Of a DNA stretch of 64,000 nt, positions 17,922 to 26,090 are shown piece by piece. Location: the NCBI RefSeq assembly GCF_016907275.1, contig NZ_JAFBBP010000001.1, positions 1,974,001-2,038,000 on the forward strand, read 5' to 3'. Position numbers and translations under genes: made by a program. Under the pieces are notes generated by a model. It saw only the letters and a program-made list of their open reading frames with translations, ran no database searches and had not been told where the DNA came from. The DNA is from Micromonospora luteifusca (GTDB lineage: Bacteria > Actinomycetota > Actinomycetes > Mycobacteriales > Micromonosporaceae). The number at the start of each line of letters is the position of its first letter. Position 1 is the stretch's first letter.

Positions 17922-18525
17922 GCCACTGATCTCCTTGGGCGAGACCGGGCTCGCGTACGGCCCGGCAGGACGGCCCGGTGGGCGTCCTGCACGGACGGCC
18001 GCCGGCGCCACGGGAATCTTTGGGGGCGCCCGACCCGGACGGGCGGTGGTGGTGGTGATGCACGACCGACGCGACGGTCAGTCGATCGGCGGCGGGATGT
18101 CGCCCCGGTAAACCGGGTGCCCTCGACTGCCCTGCCTGCGCGGTGTGGCTCTCCGTACCGCGTTCGCCGATTCTTGCATGGGAGCGCTTCCATGGCAATG
18201 GCTCGATGCGTGGCGGCGGGAGTCTCGCCCGTGGACCCGTTTCGGACGATACCCCCGAGTCGGCCCGAGCGGCGCGTAAAGGGAGCGGCGCTGGCGGTAC
18301 CGGATGCCCGAGGCCGGCAGGCGCGACGAGCACAGAACACCGTGCGGCCCCCGCAAGGGCCTGCGGGGCCAGAGACGACGCTCGGCGCGCCGAAAGCCGC
18401 GTAGCACGCCTTCGTCTCTTAGCCGACTAAAGGTCAAAACGCGAATCTTTCACTTCATAAGTCGTGAAACGGTCTAACGTCGGTCTTAGCTCGGTTGTCG
18501 CCGAGCTCAGGACAACAGGGATGGA
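17922..18525. other. Long divergent intergenic region (GH6 / surface protein)
   Basis: About 600 bases carry no credible gene; the open frames here are Arg/Pro-rich shadows. The region holds the CebR-like palindrome at 18179-18192 and a relatively AT-rich stretch at 18425-18485, likely promoter DNA for the surface protein gene. The GH6 leader would be long (over 200 bases) if transcription starts near the palindrome. Confidence 0.55.
18179..18192. promoter_or_regulatory. CebR/CelR-like LacI-family operator
   Basis: TGGGAGCGCTTCCA differs by one base from the 14-bp operator TGGGAGCGCTCCCA described for CelR/CebR, cellobiose-responsive LacI-family repressors of cellulase genes in Thermobifida and Streptomyces. 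The dyad extends to CATGG on both sides. It lies 258 bases upstream of the GH6 start, consistent with cellobiose induction of the cellulase. Confidence 0.8.
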
Positions 18526-19941
18526 GTGACGCAGGTCATGGCTAAGAAGATGCTCGGGAAGGTCGTTGCGGGCGCCGCGCTCGGCGGCGCGTCGCTCCTG
18601 GTGTTCGCACCGGGGATCGCCTACGCCAACGGCCACGACGACGGCAAGGACCGCGACGGCAAGGTCTACGCCAAGCCTCACGTGGTCAAGGCCGGCGACG
18701 AGGTCAAGCTCCTCGAGATCTGCCCGGATCGGCAGGAGCACGCGTTCGTGTGGTCCAAGGTCACCGGCAAGGTCAAGCTCGAGCGGGCGAACGAAGACCG
18801 GGGCGAGGACCGCAAGTGGGGCGAGGAGGAGGACTCCTACGACCACGACAACGGCAAGGACGAGAACGGCAAGGACCACGAGGGCAAGGACGAGAACGGC
18901 AAGGACGACAAGGGCAAGGACCACGAGGGCAAGGACGAGAACGGCAAGGACGACAAGGGCAAGGACCACGAGGGCAAGGACGAGAACGGCAAGGACCACG
19001 AGGGCAAGGACGAGAACGGCAAGGACCACGAGGGCAAGGACGAGAACGGCAAGGACCACGAGGGCAAGGACGAGAACGGCAAGGACGACAAGGGCAAGGA
19101 CGGCGGCCAGGGTGGCGGCGCCGCTGCCGACGCCCGCGACGACGAGGACCGCAAGGACTGGAAGGGCGAGGAGCACGGCCAGGACGCGGAGGACAACCGC
19201 GACAAGAAGGACTGGGACTCCAAGGACGAAGACAAGAAGGACTGGGAGTCCAAGGACGAGGACCGGTACGGCTCCGAGGGCCGCGACTCCAAGGACGAAG
19301 ACAAGAAGGACTGGGAGTCCAAGGACGAGGACCGGTACGGCTCCGAGGGCCGCGACTCCAAGGACGAAGACAAGTACGGCTCGGACGAGTACGGCTCGGA
19401 CAAGGGCTGGGAGTCCAAGGGCCACGGCTCCGACGAGTACGGCTCCGAAGGCCGGGACTCCAAGGACGAAGACAAGTACGGCTCGGACGAGTACGGCTCG
19501 GACAAGGGCTGGGAGTCCAAGGGCCACGGCTCCGACGAGTACGGCTCCGAAGGCCGGGACTCCAGGGACGAGGACAAGTACGGCTCCGAGGGCCGGGACT
19601 CCAAGGACGAGGACAAGTACGGCTCCGAGGGCCGGAACTCCAGGGACGAAGACAAGTACCGCTCGGACGAGGACCGCTGGGAGAAGGAGCGGGAGTTCGT
19701 CTACTACGGCGAGGCCAAGGTCGACAAGGACGCCAAGCCGGGTCGCTACGAGCTCAAGGGCTCGTGCGGCGAGGGCGAACTCGTCGTGCTGCCCCACGGC
19801 GGTGTCGACGGTGGTGACGGTGGCGCCAGCACCGGCACCGACCGTGGCCTTGCCACCGGCGGGGCGAGCCTGCTCGGCGCTGCCGCGCTGGGCGGGATCG
19901 TGCTGATGCGTCGTCGGCGGACCGATGGTTCGCTCGTCTGA
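18526..19941 (+). CDS. Secreted charged-repeat surface protein, probable sortase substrate
   Basis: This 471-residue protein has a signal peptide (VVAGAALGGASLLVFAPGIAYA). A short beta-like segment follows (VKAGDEVKLLEICPDRQEH), then ~300 residues of Lys/Asp/Glu/Gly repeats (GKDENGKDHE, then DSKDEDKYGSDEYGSD types). A second beta-like segment is DAKPGRYELKGSCGEGELVV. The end is LATGG, a hydrophobic helix and RRRRTDG, a sorting-signal-like tail. The two beta segments look like halves of one small cysteine-paired domain split by the repeats. GTG 18526 has AGGG 5 bases upstream; ATG 18538 is possible. The stop overlaps the sortase gene by 17 bases, which supports a substrate-sortase pair. Confidence 0.82.
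   Translation: MTQVMAKKMLGKVVAGAALGGASLLVFAPGIAYANGHDDGKDRDGKVYAKPHVVKAGDEVKLLEICPDRQEHAFVWSKVTGKVKLERANEDRGEDRKWGEEEDSYDHDNGKDENGKDHEGKDENGKDDKGKDHEGKDENGKDDKGKDHEGKDENGKDHEGKDENGKDHEGKDENGKDHEGKDENGKDDKGKDGGQGGGAAADARDDEDRKDWKGEEHGQDAEDNRDKKDWDSKDEDKKDWESKDEDRYGSEGRDSKDEDKKDWESKDEDRYGSEGRDSKDEDKYGSDEYGSDKGWESKGHGSDEYGSEGRDSKDEDKYGSDEYGSDKGWESKGHGSDEYGSEGRDSRDEDKYGSEGRDSKDEDKYGSEGRNSRDEDKYRSDEDRWEKEREFVYYGEAKVDKDAKPGRYELKGSCGEGELVVLPHGGVDGGDGGASTGTDRGLATGGASLLGAAALGGIVLMRRRRTDGSLV
18841..19662 (+). repeat. In-frame coding repeats of the surface protein
   Basis: Two repeat blocks keep reading frame. The first (about 18841-19110) alternates 15-base units encoding GKDEN, GKDHE and GKDDK. The second (about 19200-19660) has longer units built on SKDEDK, RYGSEGRD and a ~100-base unit encoding KYGSDEYGSDKGWESKGHGSDEYG, present twice. 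Repeats leave most frames open on both strands, so long antisense frames here are artefacts. Likely variable in copy number between strains. Confidence 0.9.
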
Positions 19942-20647
19942 CGTGACGACGACACGGGCCGGCGGCCGTCACGGGAAACCGTGGCGTGCCGCCGGCGCGG
20001 CCGTCGTCGTCACCACGGCCATGATCGGTGCCGGCATGATCGGCGCCGCTCTGAAGGACACACCCGCTCCCCGCCCGCCGCAGCCGCTGGCCCAGGCCGG
20101 CCCCGAGGTCCCCGGGCCGGCGGCCACCGCCACCGACGTTCCGCCGGTCGACGGGCAGCCGACCGGTCAGGGAGATGCGCCGGCCGCGCTGGCGCGCTCG
20201 GCACCGACCAGCATCGAGATCCCCCGGATCGGTGTCGACGCGACGATCATGTCGTTGGGCACCAACCCGGACGGCACCGTCCAGGTCCCCCCGCTGGATC
20301 AGGCAGACCAGGCCGGTTGGTACGAGCCGGGCGCGAGCCCCGGCGAGACCGGCAACGCGGTCATCGTCGGACACGTTGACTCGGCGAAACTCGGCCCGGC
20401 CGTCTTCTTCGACCTCGGCGCGCTAACCCCCGGCGACACCGTCACCGTGCGGCGGGCCGACGGCCTGGCAGCCACCTTCAAAGTCGACTCCGTGAAGGCG
20501 TACCCGAAGACGGCCTTCCCCACCGAGTTGGTGTACGGGCCGAGCGACCGGCCCAGCCTGCGGGTGGTCACCTGCGGCGGTCAGTTCGACGAGGCCGCCA
20601 AGAGCTACCCGGACAACGTGGTCGTCTTCGCCAGCCTGGTGGGGTGA
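19925..20647 (+). CDS. Class F sortase
   Basis: This 240-residue sortase-family transpeptidase has an N-terminal membrane anchor (AAVVVTTAMIGAGMIGAAL) and a Pro-rich spacer. The catalytic domain starts at TSIEIPRIGVDATI. Conserved residues seen are the His in NAVIVGHVDS and the Cys in LRVVTCGGQFD. This matches actinobacterial class F sortases, which are less studied than classes A-E. ATG 19925 overlaps the upstream gene by 17 bases; GTG 19943 is an alternative. The immediate upstream protein with its LATGG-hydrophobic-Arg tail is the obvious substrate. Confidence 0.9.
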   Translation: MVRSSDVTTTRAGGRHGKPWRAAGAAVVVTTAMIGAGMIGAALKDTPAPRPPQPLAQAGPEVPGPAATATDVPPVDGQPTGQGDAPAALARSAPTSIEIPRIGVDATIMSLGTNPDGTVQVPPLDQADQAGWYEPGASPGETGNAVIVGHVDSAKLGPAVFFDLGALTPGDTVTVRRADGLAATFKVDSVKAYPKTAFPTELVYGPSDRPSLRVVTCGGQFDEAAKSYPDNVVVFASLVG

Positions 20648-20665
20648 CCCGCGACGAACGAAATA

Positions 20666-20703
20666 CGGTCCGGCCGGTCGGGGTGACCCGACCGGCCGGA
20701 CCG
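20666..20703. terminator. Bidirectional terminator between sortase and glutamate dehydrogenase
   Basis: A perfect 17-bp stem (CGGTCCGGCCGGTCGGG and complement) closes a GTGA loop in the 73-base gap between two convergent genes. It is symmetrical and could stop transcription from both sides. Confidence 0.85.
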
Positions 20704-20720
20704 CGTCCGGCGTACCTGAC

Positions 20721-23700
20721 TCAGGCGGCCGCGGAGGTCCGCACCAGGGTGCGGATCTGGCGTAGCAGCACCGACAGGGCGGCGAGGTCGGCCCGCGACT
20801 CGTCGAACTCCCCCATCGCCCGCCGGGCCCGGTGGATCGAGGTCGCGTTCGACTGCTCCCACTGCTGCACCCGCTCGTGTGGCGGCAGGTCCTCCGGGGT
20901 GGAGTCGAGCACCTCCGCGGTGAGCGCGGCCAGCGCGGCGTACAGGTCGTAGCGCAGCGCCATCCGGGCCAACGTCTGCCAGCGGTCCTCCCGCGGCAAC
21001 AGGGAGATCTTCGACAGCAGCGAGTCCACCCGGAACAGGTCCGAGAGCACGAAGTAGACCGAGGCCACCTCGCTGACGTCCCGCCCGCTGGCGTTCGCGG
21101 TCTCCACCACGTCCATCAGACCGAAGCTGTACATCAGACGGGTCGCCCGCTCCGCCAGCTCGCGGGGCAGCCCACGCTCGGTCATCGAATCCATGTGCGC
21201 GGCGATGCCCTGACGCTCGTTGCCGTAGAACAGTTCCTCCAGCCCCGGCAGCAACCGGGTGACCCCGTCGCGCAGCCGGGCGATCTCGGCCGGTACGTCG
21301 ATCGGCGAGCGCCGGTTCGAGACCAGCCACCGCACCGCCCGGTCGAGCAGTCGGCGGGTGTCCAGGTAGACGCTGGTCTGCAACTCGGGTGCGACCTTGT
21401 TGTCCAGCGCCTCGACCGCGTCCCACAGATCGCGCAGCCCGAACACCTCGCTGACCACCACGTAGGCCCGGATCACGTCCGCGGCACTGGCGGCGGTCTC
21501 CTCGACGACCCGGAAGACGAACGAGATGCCGCCCCGGTTGATCGCCTCGTTGACCAGCACCGTGGTGACGATGTCCCGGCGCAGGCGGTGCCGGCCCATC
21601 CGGTCGGCGAACCGCTCCCGCATCGGCGTCGGGAAGTAGTTGACCAGGACCTCGGTCGTCCACTCCTCGTCGGCCAACCCCTCGGTGAGGATCTCCCGTT
21701 CCAGGACGATCTTCACGTACGCGAGCAGCACCGCGAACTCCGGCGCGGTCAGGCCGGATTCGCTGCGAACCGCCAACTCCTCGTCCGGCGGCAGCGCCTC
21801 CAGCGCCCGGTCCAACGCACCCGAGCGCTCCAACTCGTTGATCATCCGGCGGTGCACCGGGAGCAGCGAGGCGGCCTGGGCCTGGGCGTTGTTGATCGCC
21901 CGAGCCTGGTCGTAGTTGTCCCGCAGCACCAGCTCAGCGACCTCGTCGGTCATCCCGGCCAGCAGCTCGTCCCGGTCGGCCGTGGTCAACTCCCCGTCGG
22001 CCACCGCGGTGTTCATCAGGATCTTGATGTTCACCTCGTGGTCGGAGGTGTCCACCCCGGCAGCGTTGTCGATGAAGTCGGAGAAGATCCGGCCACCGGT
22101 CAACGCGTACTCGATCCGGCCGAGCTGGGTCCAGCCCAGGTTTCCGCCCTCGCCCGCCACCCGGCAGCGCAGGTTGCGTCCGTCCACGCGGATCGCGTCG
22201 TTGGACTTGTCGCCCACCTCGGCGTTGGTTTGAGTGGACGCCTTGACGTAGGTGCCGATGCCGCCGTTCCAGAACAGGTCCACCGGGGCGGTGACGATCG
22301 CCTTCATCAGCTCCTGCGGCGACAGCTGTGCGACGTCGTCGTCCAGGCCGAGCGCCGCCCGGACCTGCGGCGTGATCGGGATGGACTTCGCGGTACGCGG
22401 GAAGACGCCACCGCCGGCCGAGATCAGCTCCCGGTTGTAGTCCTCCCAGGAGGACCGGGGCACGTCGAACAGCCGCCGACGCTCCGCGTACGAGGTGGCC
22501 GCGTCCGGCTCCGGGTCGAGGAAGATGTGCCGGTGGTCGAAGGCGGCCACCAGCCGGATGTGCTCGGACAGCAGCATCCCGTTGCCGAACACGTCGCCGG
22601 ACATGTCGCCGACGCCGACCACCGTGAAGTCCTGGGTCTGGGTGTCCAGGCCCAACTCCCGGAAGTGCCGCTTGACCGACTCCCAGGCGCCCCGCGCGGT
22701 GATGCCCATCTTCTTGTGGTCGTAGCCGGCGGAACCACCGGAGGCGAACGCGTCGCCCAGCCAGAAGTTGTGCGCCGTGGAGATCTCGTTGGCGATGTCG
22801 GAGAACGTCGCCGTGCCCTTGTCGGCCGCCACCACCAGGTACGGGTCGTCGCCGTCGTGCCGGACCACGTCCACGGGCGGCACGATCTGCCCGCTGACGA
22901 TGTTGTCGGTGACGTCCAGCATCGCGCCGACGAACTCCTGGTAGCAGGCGACCGCCTCGTCCCGGTCGCCCGGCTTCTGCTTCAGCACGAAGCCACCCTT
23001 GGCACCCACCGGCACGATCACGGTGTTCTTCACCATCTGTGCCTTGACCAGGCCGAGCACCTCGGTCCTGAAGTCCTCCCGACGGTCGGACCAGCGCAAC
23101 CCGCCCCGGGCCACCGGCCCGAACCGCAGGTGCACACCCTCGAACCGGGGCGAGTAGACGAAGATCTCGAACTTCGGCCGGGGCGCCGGCAGGTCCGGGA
23201 TGGCCTGCGGGTCGAGCTTGAACGCCACGTACGCCTTCGGCCGCCCGTCGGAACGCTTCTGGTAGAAGCTGGTCCGCAGGGTCGCCTCGATCACCGTCAG
23301 GTACGAGCGCAGGATCCGGTCCTGGTCGAGGCTGGCCACGTCGTCCAGCGCACCCCGGATCGTCTCCACCAGCTCACCGCTGCGCTGCTGACGCTGCTCG
23401 GTGCTGAGCTCGCCCGGCGCGAACCGGGTCTCGAACAACTCCACCAGCAACGCCGCGAGCTTCGGGTACGCGATGAAGGTCTGCTCCATGTAGTCCTGCG
23501 AGAAGACCGTGCCGGCCTGCCGCAGGTACTTCGCGTACGCCCGCAGAACCACCACCTGCCGCCAGGTCAACCCGCCGCGCAGCACCAGCTCGTTGAACCG
23601 GTCCACCTCGGCCTCGCCGCGCCAGGCCGCCGCGAAGGCGTTCTCCACGTGCGGGCGCACCTCGGCCAGCTCGTGGTGCCCCTCCGGCAGCATGAGGCCG

Positions 23701-25802
23701 AAGTCGTACAGGTAGACCCGACCGTCGATCCGGTCCACCTCGTACGGGTGCTCGTCGACCACCCGTACACCGAGGGAGTGCAGCACCGGCAGCACGGCGG
23801 AGAGCATCATCGGTTCGCCGTACCGGTAGACCTTGAACCGGACGTCCATCGCCTCGGCCAGGTCCGAACCGGGCACCCGGGTGCCCGGCCGGGGCGCGAG
23901 CTGCTTGCGGAACAGGTGCATTTCCAGCTGGCCGGGCTCCTCCAGCAGCTCCAGCTTCGCCAGGTCCTTCATCGCCTCGTACGGCGTGTGCCCGTCCTTG
24001 TAGCCCTCCGGGAACGCGTCGGCGTACCGGGTGAACAGGTGCTTGGCCTGCTCGTCGCCGAGCTTGCGTTCCAGCACCAGCCGGTAGTCGTCGTCCCACA
24101 GTCGCGTCGCGTCGGCCAGTTCCTCGGCCAGCAGGTCGGCGTCGATCTCGCCGGGCGGTCGGGTCGGGTCGGTGCGGACGATGAAGTGCACCCGAGCCAG
24201 CATCGACTCGGTCACGCGGGTGGTGTAGTCCACCCCGACACCGTTCAGCTCACGCAGCAGGATGTCCTGCATACGGAGCCGGTTCTGAGTGGTGAACCGG
24301 TCCCGGGGCAGGTAGATCAGGCAGGAGATGAACCGCCCGTACGCGTCCCGACGCAGGAAGACCCGCAGTTGCCGACGGCCCGCCATCCGCAGCACGCCGA
24401 TCACCGCGTGGTAGAGGTCGTCGGTCTTGATCTGGAACAGCTCGTCGCGCGGGTAGGTCTCCAGGATCTGGATCAGATCCTTGCCGGAGTGGCTGCGCCG
24501 GCTGAGGCCGGAGCGGTCCAACACCTCGGCCACCTTGCGGCGCACCACCGGCAGCTCGCGGACGCTGGTCCGGTAGGCGGCCGTGGAGAACAGGCCCAGG
24601 AAGCGCCGCTCGCCGATCACCTCGCCGAGCTCGTTGAAGATCTTGAAGCCGATGTAGTCCAGGTACGCCGAGCGGTGCACGGTGGCGCGCGAGTTGGCCT
24701 TGGTGATGATGAGCAGGCGCTTCTCCAGCACCTTCTCGTGCGCCTCCGGGGTCATCGACGCCAGCGGCCGGGCTTCCGGCGCATCAGACCGCAGGATGCC
24801 CAGACCGGTGCCGAGCACCGCCTCCAACGCCTTGCCGCCGGCCGGGTCGGTGCCGTCGCCGCCCGGGGCGTCCACCAACCGGTACTCGCGGTAGCCGAGG
24901 AAGGTGAAGTGGTCGTGGGCGAGCCACCGCAGCAGCTCCACCGAGTCGGTGATGTCCTTTTCCGGCACCGGTGGGCGGTTGTCGGAGGTGCGGGCCGAGG
25001 CCAGCTCGTCGGCGAGCGCGAGGGAACGCTGACGCATCTTCGGCCAGTCCTCCACCGCCTCCCGCACATCGGTGAGCACCCGCTGCAACTCACCGCGCAG
25101 GCGGTCCCGCTCAGCCGCGTCCCGGACCGGGTCGATCTCGATCCGCATCCAGCTCTCGATGATGTCGCCGGCGATCGCGTCGTCCGGCTCCACATCCGCG
25201 GAGACCTCGGTCAGCCGGCCCAACGGCTCACGCCGGACCACCACCAGCGGGTGCACCAACAGGTGCACGTCCAGGTGGTACGAGTTGAGCAGCGCGGTCA
25301 CCGAGTCGACCAGGAACGGCATGTCGTCGGTGACGATTTCGACGACCGTGTGGTGCTGGTCGGCGTGCGGCTCGTGAATCCGCAGCTTCAGCTCGCCAGG
25401 TACCCGCTGCTGTGCGAGGTCCCGGTGCGCCCGGGCCGCGTCGAGCATCTCCTCTGCCGTGAAGCCGACCAGTTCCTCGTCCGGTGCGAACCGCCAGAAA
25501 CGGCCGACAAGTGTCGCCGCGTCGTGGTCGTCCCCGGCGAGCGCGACGGCCTGGGCCACCAGGCGCTCCGCGTTGGGGACTGGTTCGTCGAGCTCGGCGT
25601 CCTCCACGTCGTCGGCCAACGCCTCGGTGGGCAGGCCCAGATCGTAGATTGTGTCGATGCTCGACCCGGTCAGCCCGGTGACTCCCGTGTCGAGTCGGCC
25701 GTAGCCGTCCCCGTCGGTCGCCGAATCGAAGCTGTCCTCGTCCCGGCCGGAGTCATCCTGCCGGAGGTCGGGTTCCGGTTTGATCGCCGGACGCCGGTCC
25801 AT
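20721..25802 (-). CDS. gdh: NAD-specific glutamate dehydrogenase, large 180-kDa class
   Basis: This 1693-residue enzyme oxidatively deaminates glutamate to 2-oxoglutarate with NAD+. The size matches the L-180 class found in Streptomyces and mycobacteria. An N-terminal ~700-residue regulatory region (ACT-like segments such as HTVVEIVTDDMPFLVDSVTALL) precedes the catalytic core. The core has ARGGLRWSDRREDFRTEV, KNTVIVPVGAKGGF and the Rossmann segment VVGVGDMSGDVFGNGML; a long helical C-terminal region follows. ATG 25802 is preferred because GGGGAG lies 8 bases before it; GTG 25811 is possible. The gene is bounded by the terminator at 20666 and a divergent promoter region. Confidence 0.95.
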   Translation of the reverse strand: MDRRPAIKPEPDLRQDDSGRDEDSFDSATDGDGYGRLDTGVTGLTGSSIDTIYDLGLPTEALADDVEDAELDEPVPNAERLVAQAVALAGDDHDAATLVGRFWRFAPDEELVGFTAEEMLDAARAHRDLAQQRVPGELKLRIHEPHADQHHTVVEIVTDDMPFLVDSVTALLNSYHLDVHLLVHPLVVVRREPLGRLTEVSADVEPDDAIAGDIIESWMRIEIDPVRDAAERDRLRGELQRVLTDVREAVEDWPKMRQRSLALADELASARTSDNRPPVPEKDITDSVELLRWLAHDHFTFLGYREYRLVDAPGGDGTDPAGGKALEAVLGTGLGILRSDAPEARPLASMTPEAHEKVLEKRLLIITKANSRATVHRSAYLDYIGFKIFNELGEVIGERRFLGLFSTAAYRTSVRELPVVRRKVAEVLDRSGLSRRSHSGKDLIQILETYPRDELFQIKTDDLYHAVIGVLRMAGRRQLRVFLRRDAYGRFISCLIYLPRDRFTTQNRLRMQDILLRELNGVGVDYTTRVTESMLARVHFIVRTDPTRPPGEIDADLLAEELADATRLWDDDYRLVLERKLGDEQAKHLFTRYADAFPEGYKDGHTPYEAMKDLAKLELLEEPGQLEMHLFRKQLAPRPGTRVPGSDLAEAMDVRFKVYRYGEPMMLSAVLPVLHSLGVRVVDEHPYEVDRIDGRVYLYDFGLMLPEGHHELAEVRPHVENAFAAAWRGEAEVDRFNELVLRGGLTWRQVVVLRAYAKYLRQAGTVFSQDYMEQTFIAYPKLAALLVELFETRFAPGELSTEQRQQRSGELVETIRGALDDVASLDQDRILRSYLTVIEATLRTSFYQKRSDGRPKAYVAFKLDPQAIPDLPAPRPKFEIFVYSPRFEGVHLRFGPVARGGLRWSDRREDFRTEVLGLVKAQMVKNTVIVPVGAKGGFVLKQKPGDRDEAVACYQEFVGAMLDVTDNIVSGQIVPPVDVVRHDGDDPYLVVAADKGTATFSDIANEISTAHNFWLGDAFASGGSAGYDHKKMGITARGAWESVKRHFRELGLDTQTQDFTVVGVGDMSGDVFGNGMLLSEHIRLVAAFDHRHIFLDPEPDAATSYAERRRLFDVPRSSWEDYNRELISAGGGVFPRTAKSIPITPQVRAALGLDDDVAQLSPQELMKAIVTAPVDLFWNGGIGTYVKASTQTNAEVGDKSNDAIRVDGRNLRCRVAGEGGNLGWTQLGRIEYALTGGRIFSDFIDNAAGVDTSDHEVNIKILMNTAVADGELTTADRDELLAGMTDEVAELVLRDNYDQARAINNAQAQAASLLPVHRRMINELERSGALDRALEALPPDEELAVRSESGLTAPEFAVLLAYVKIVLEREILTEGLADEEWTTEVLVNYFPTPMRERFADRMGRHRLRRDIVTTVLVNEAINRGGISFVFRVVEETAASAADVIRAYVVVSEVFGLRDLWDAVEALDNKVAPELQTSVYLDTRRLLDRAVRWLVSNRRSPIDVPAEIARLRDGVTRLLPGLEELFYGNERQGIAAHMDSMTERGLPRELAERATRLMYSFGLMDVVETANASGRDVSEVASVYFVLSDLFRVDSLLSKISLLPREDRWQTLARMALRYDLYAALAALTAEVLDSTPEDLPPHERVQQWEQSNATSIHRARRAMGEFDESRADLAALSVLLRQIRTLVRTSAAA

Positions 25803-26090
25803 CGGTGCCACTCCCCTCGACCCACCGCGTTGTGGGTCACTCTGCCGCTCAGCCTAGGCCCTACCGCTCTGCGCCTTCATCGGCGGACCAGTGGCCAGAC
25901 GTCCGGATCGGGACTTTGTCCTTTCACCCGTTGCGGGTACGAGGTTGGCCGGCTGCGGGATACCCCGCCACGCGATGTTCATCACACCGGCCCGGCCGAT
26001 CTTTGTGCCGCTCGCGCGCCTAGGGGACGTTGAGGACGGCGCTGCCGTACTACCGTGCGAGGGCGCTCCGAGATCGGAAGGACCAGCTCC

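Noticed and set aside
18427..19797. A 456-residue minus-strand frame resembling a polytopic membrane protein (LAVLVLALVV repeats)
   Set aside because: It is the antisense reading of Lys/Asp/Glu repeat codons in the surface protein; repeats without stops keep all frames open.
20832..26033. A 1733-residue open frame on the plus strand antisense to glutamate dehydrogenase
   Set aside because: Its composition (His/Arg/Gln/Val-rich, no domains) is that expected from reading a GC-rich gene backwards; the opposite strand encodes a recognisable enzyme throughout.
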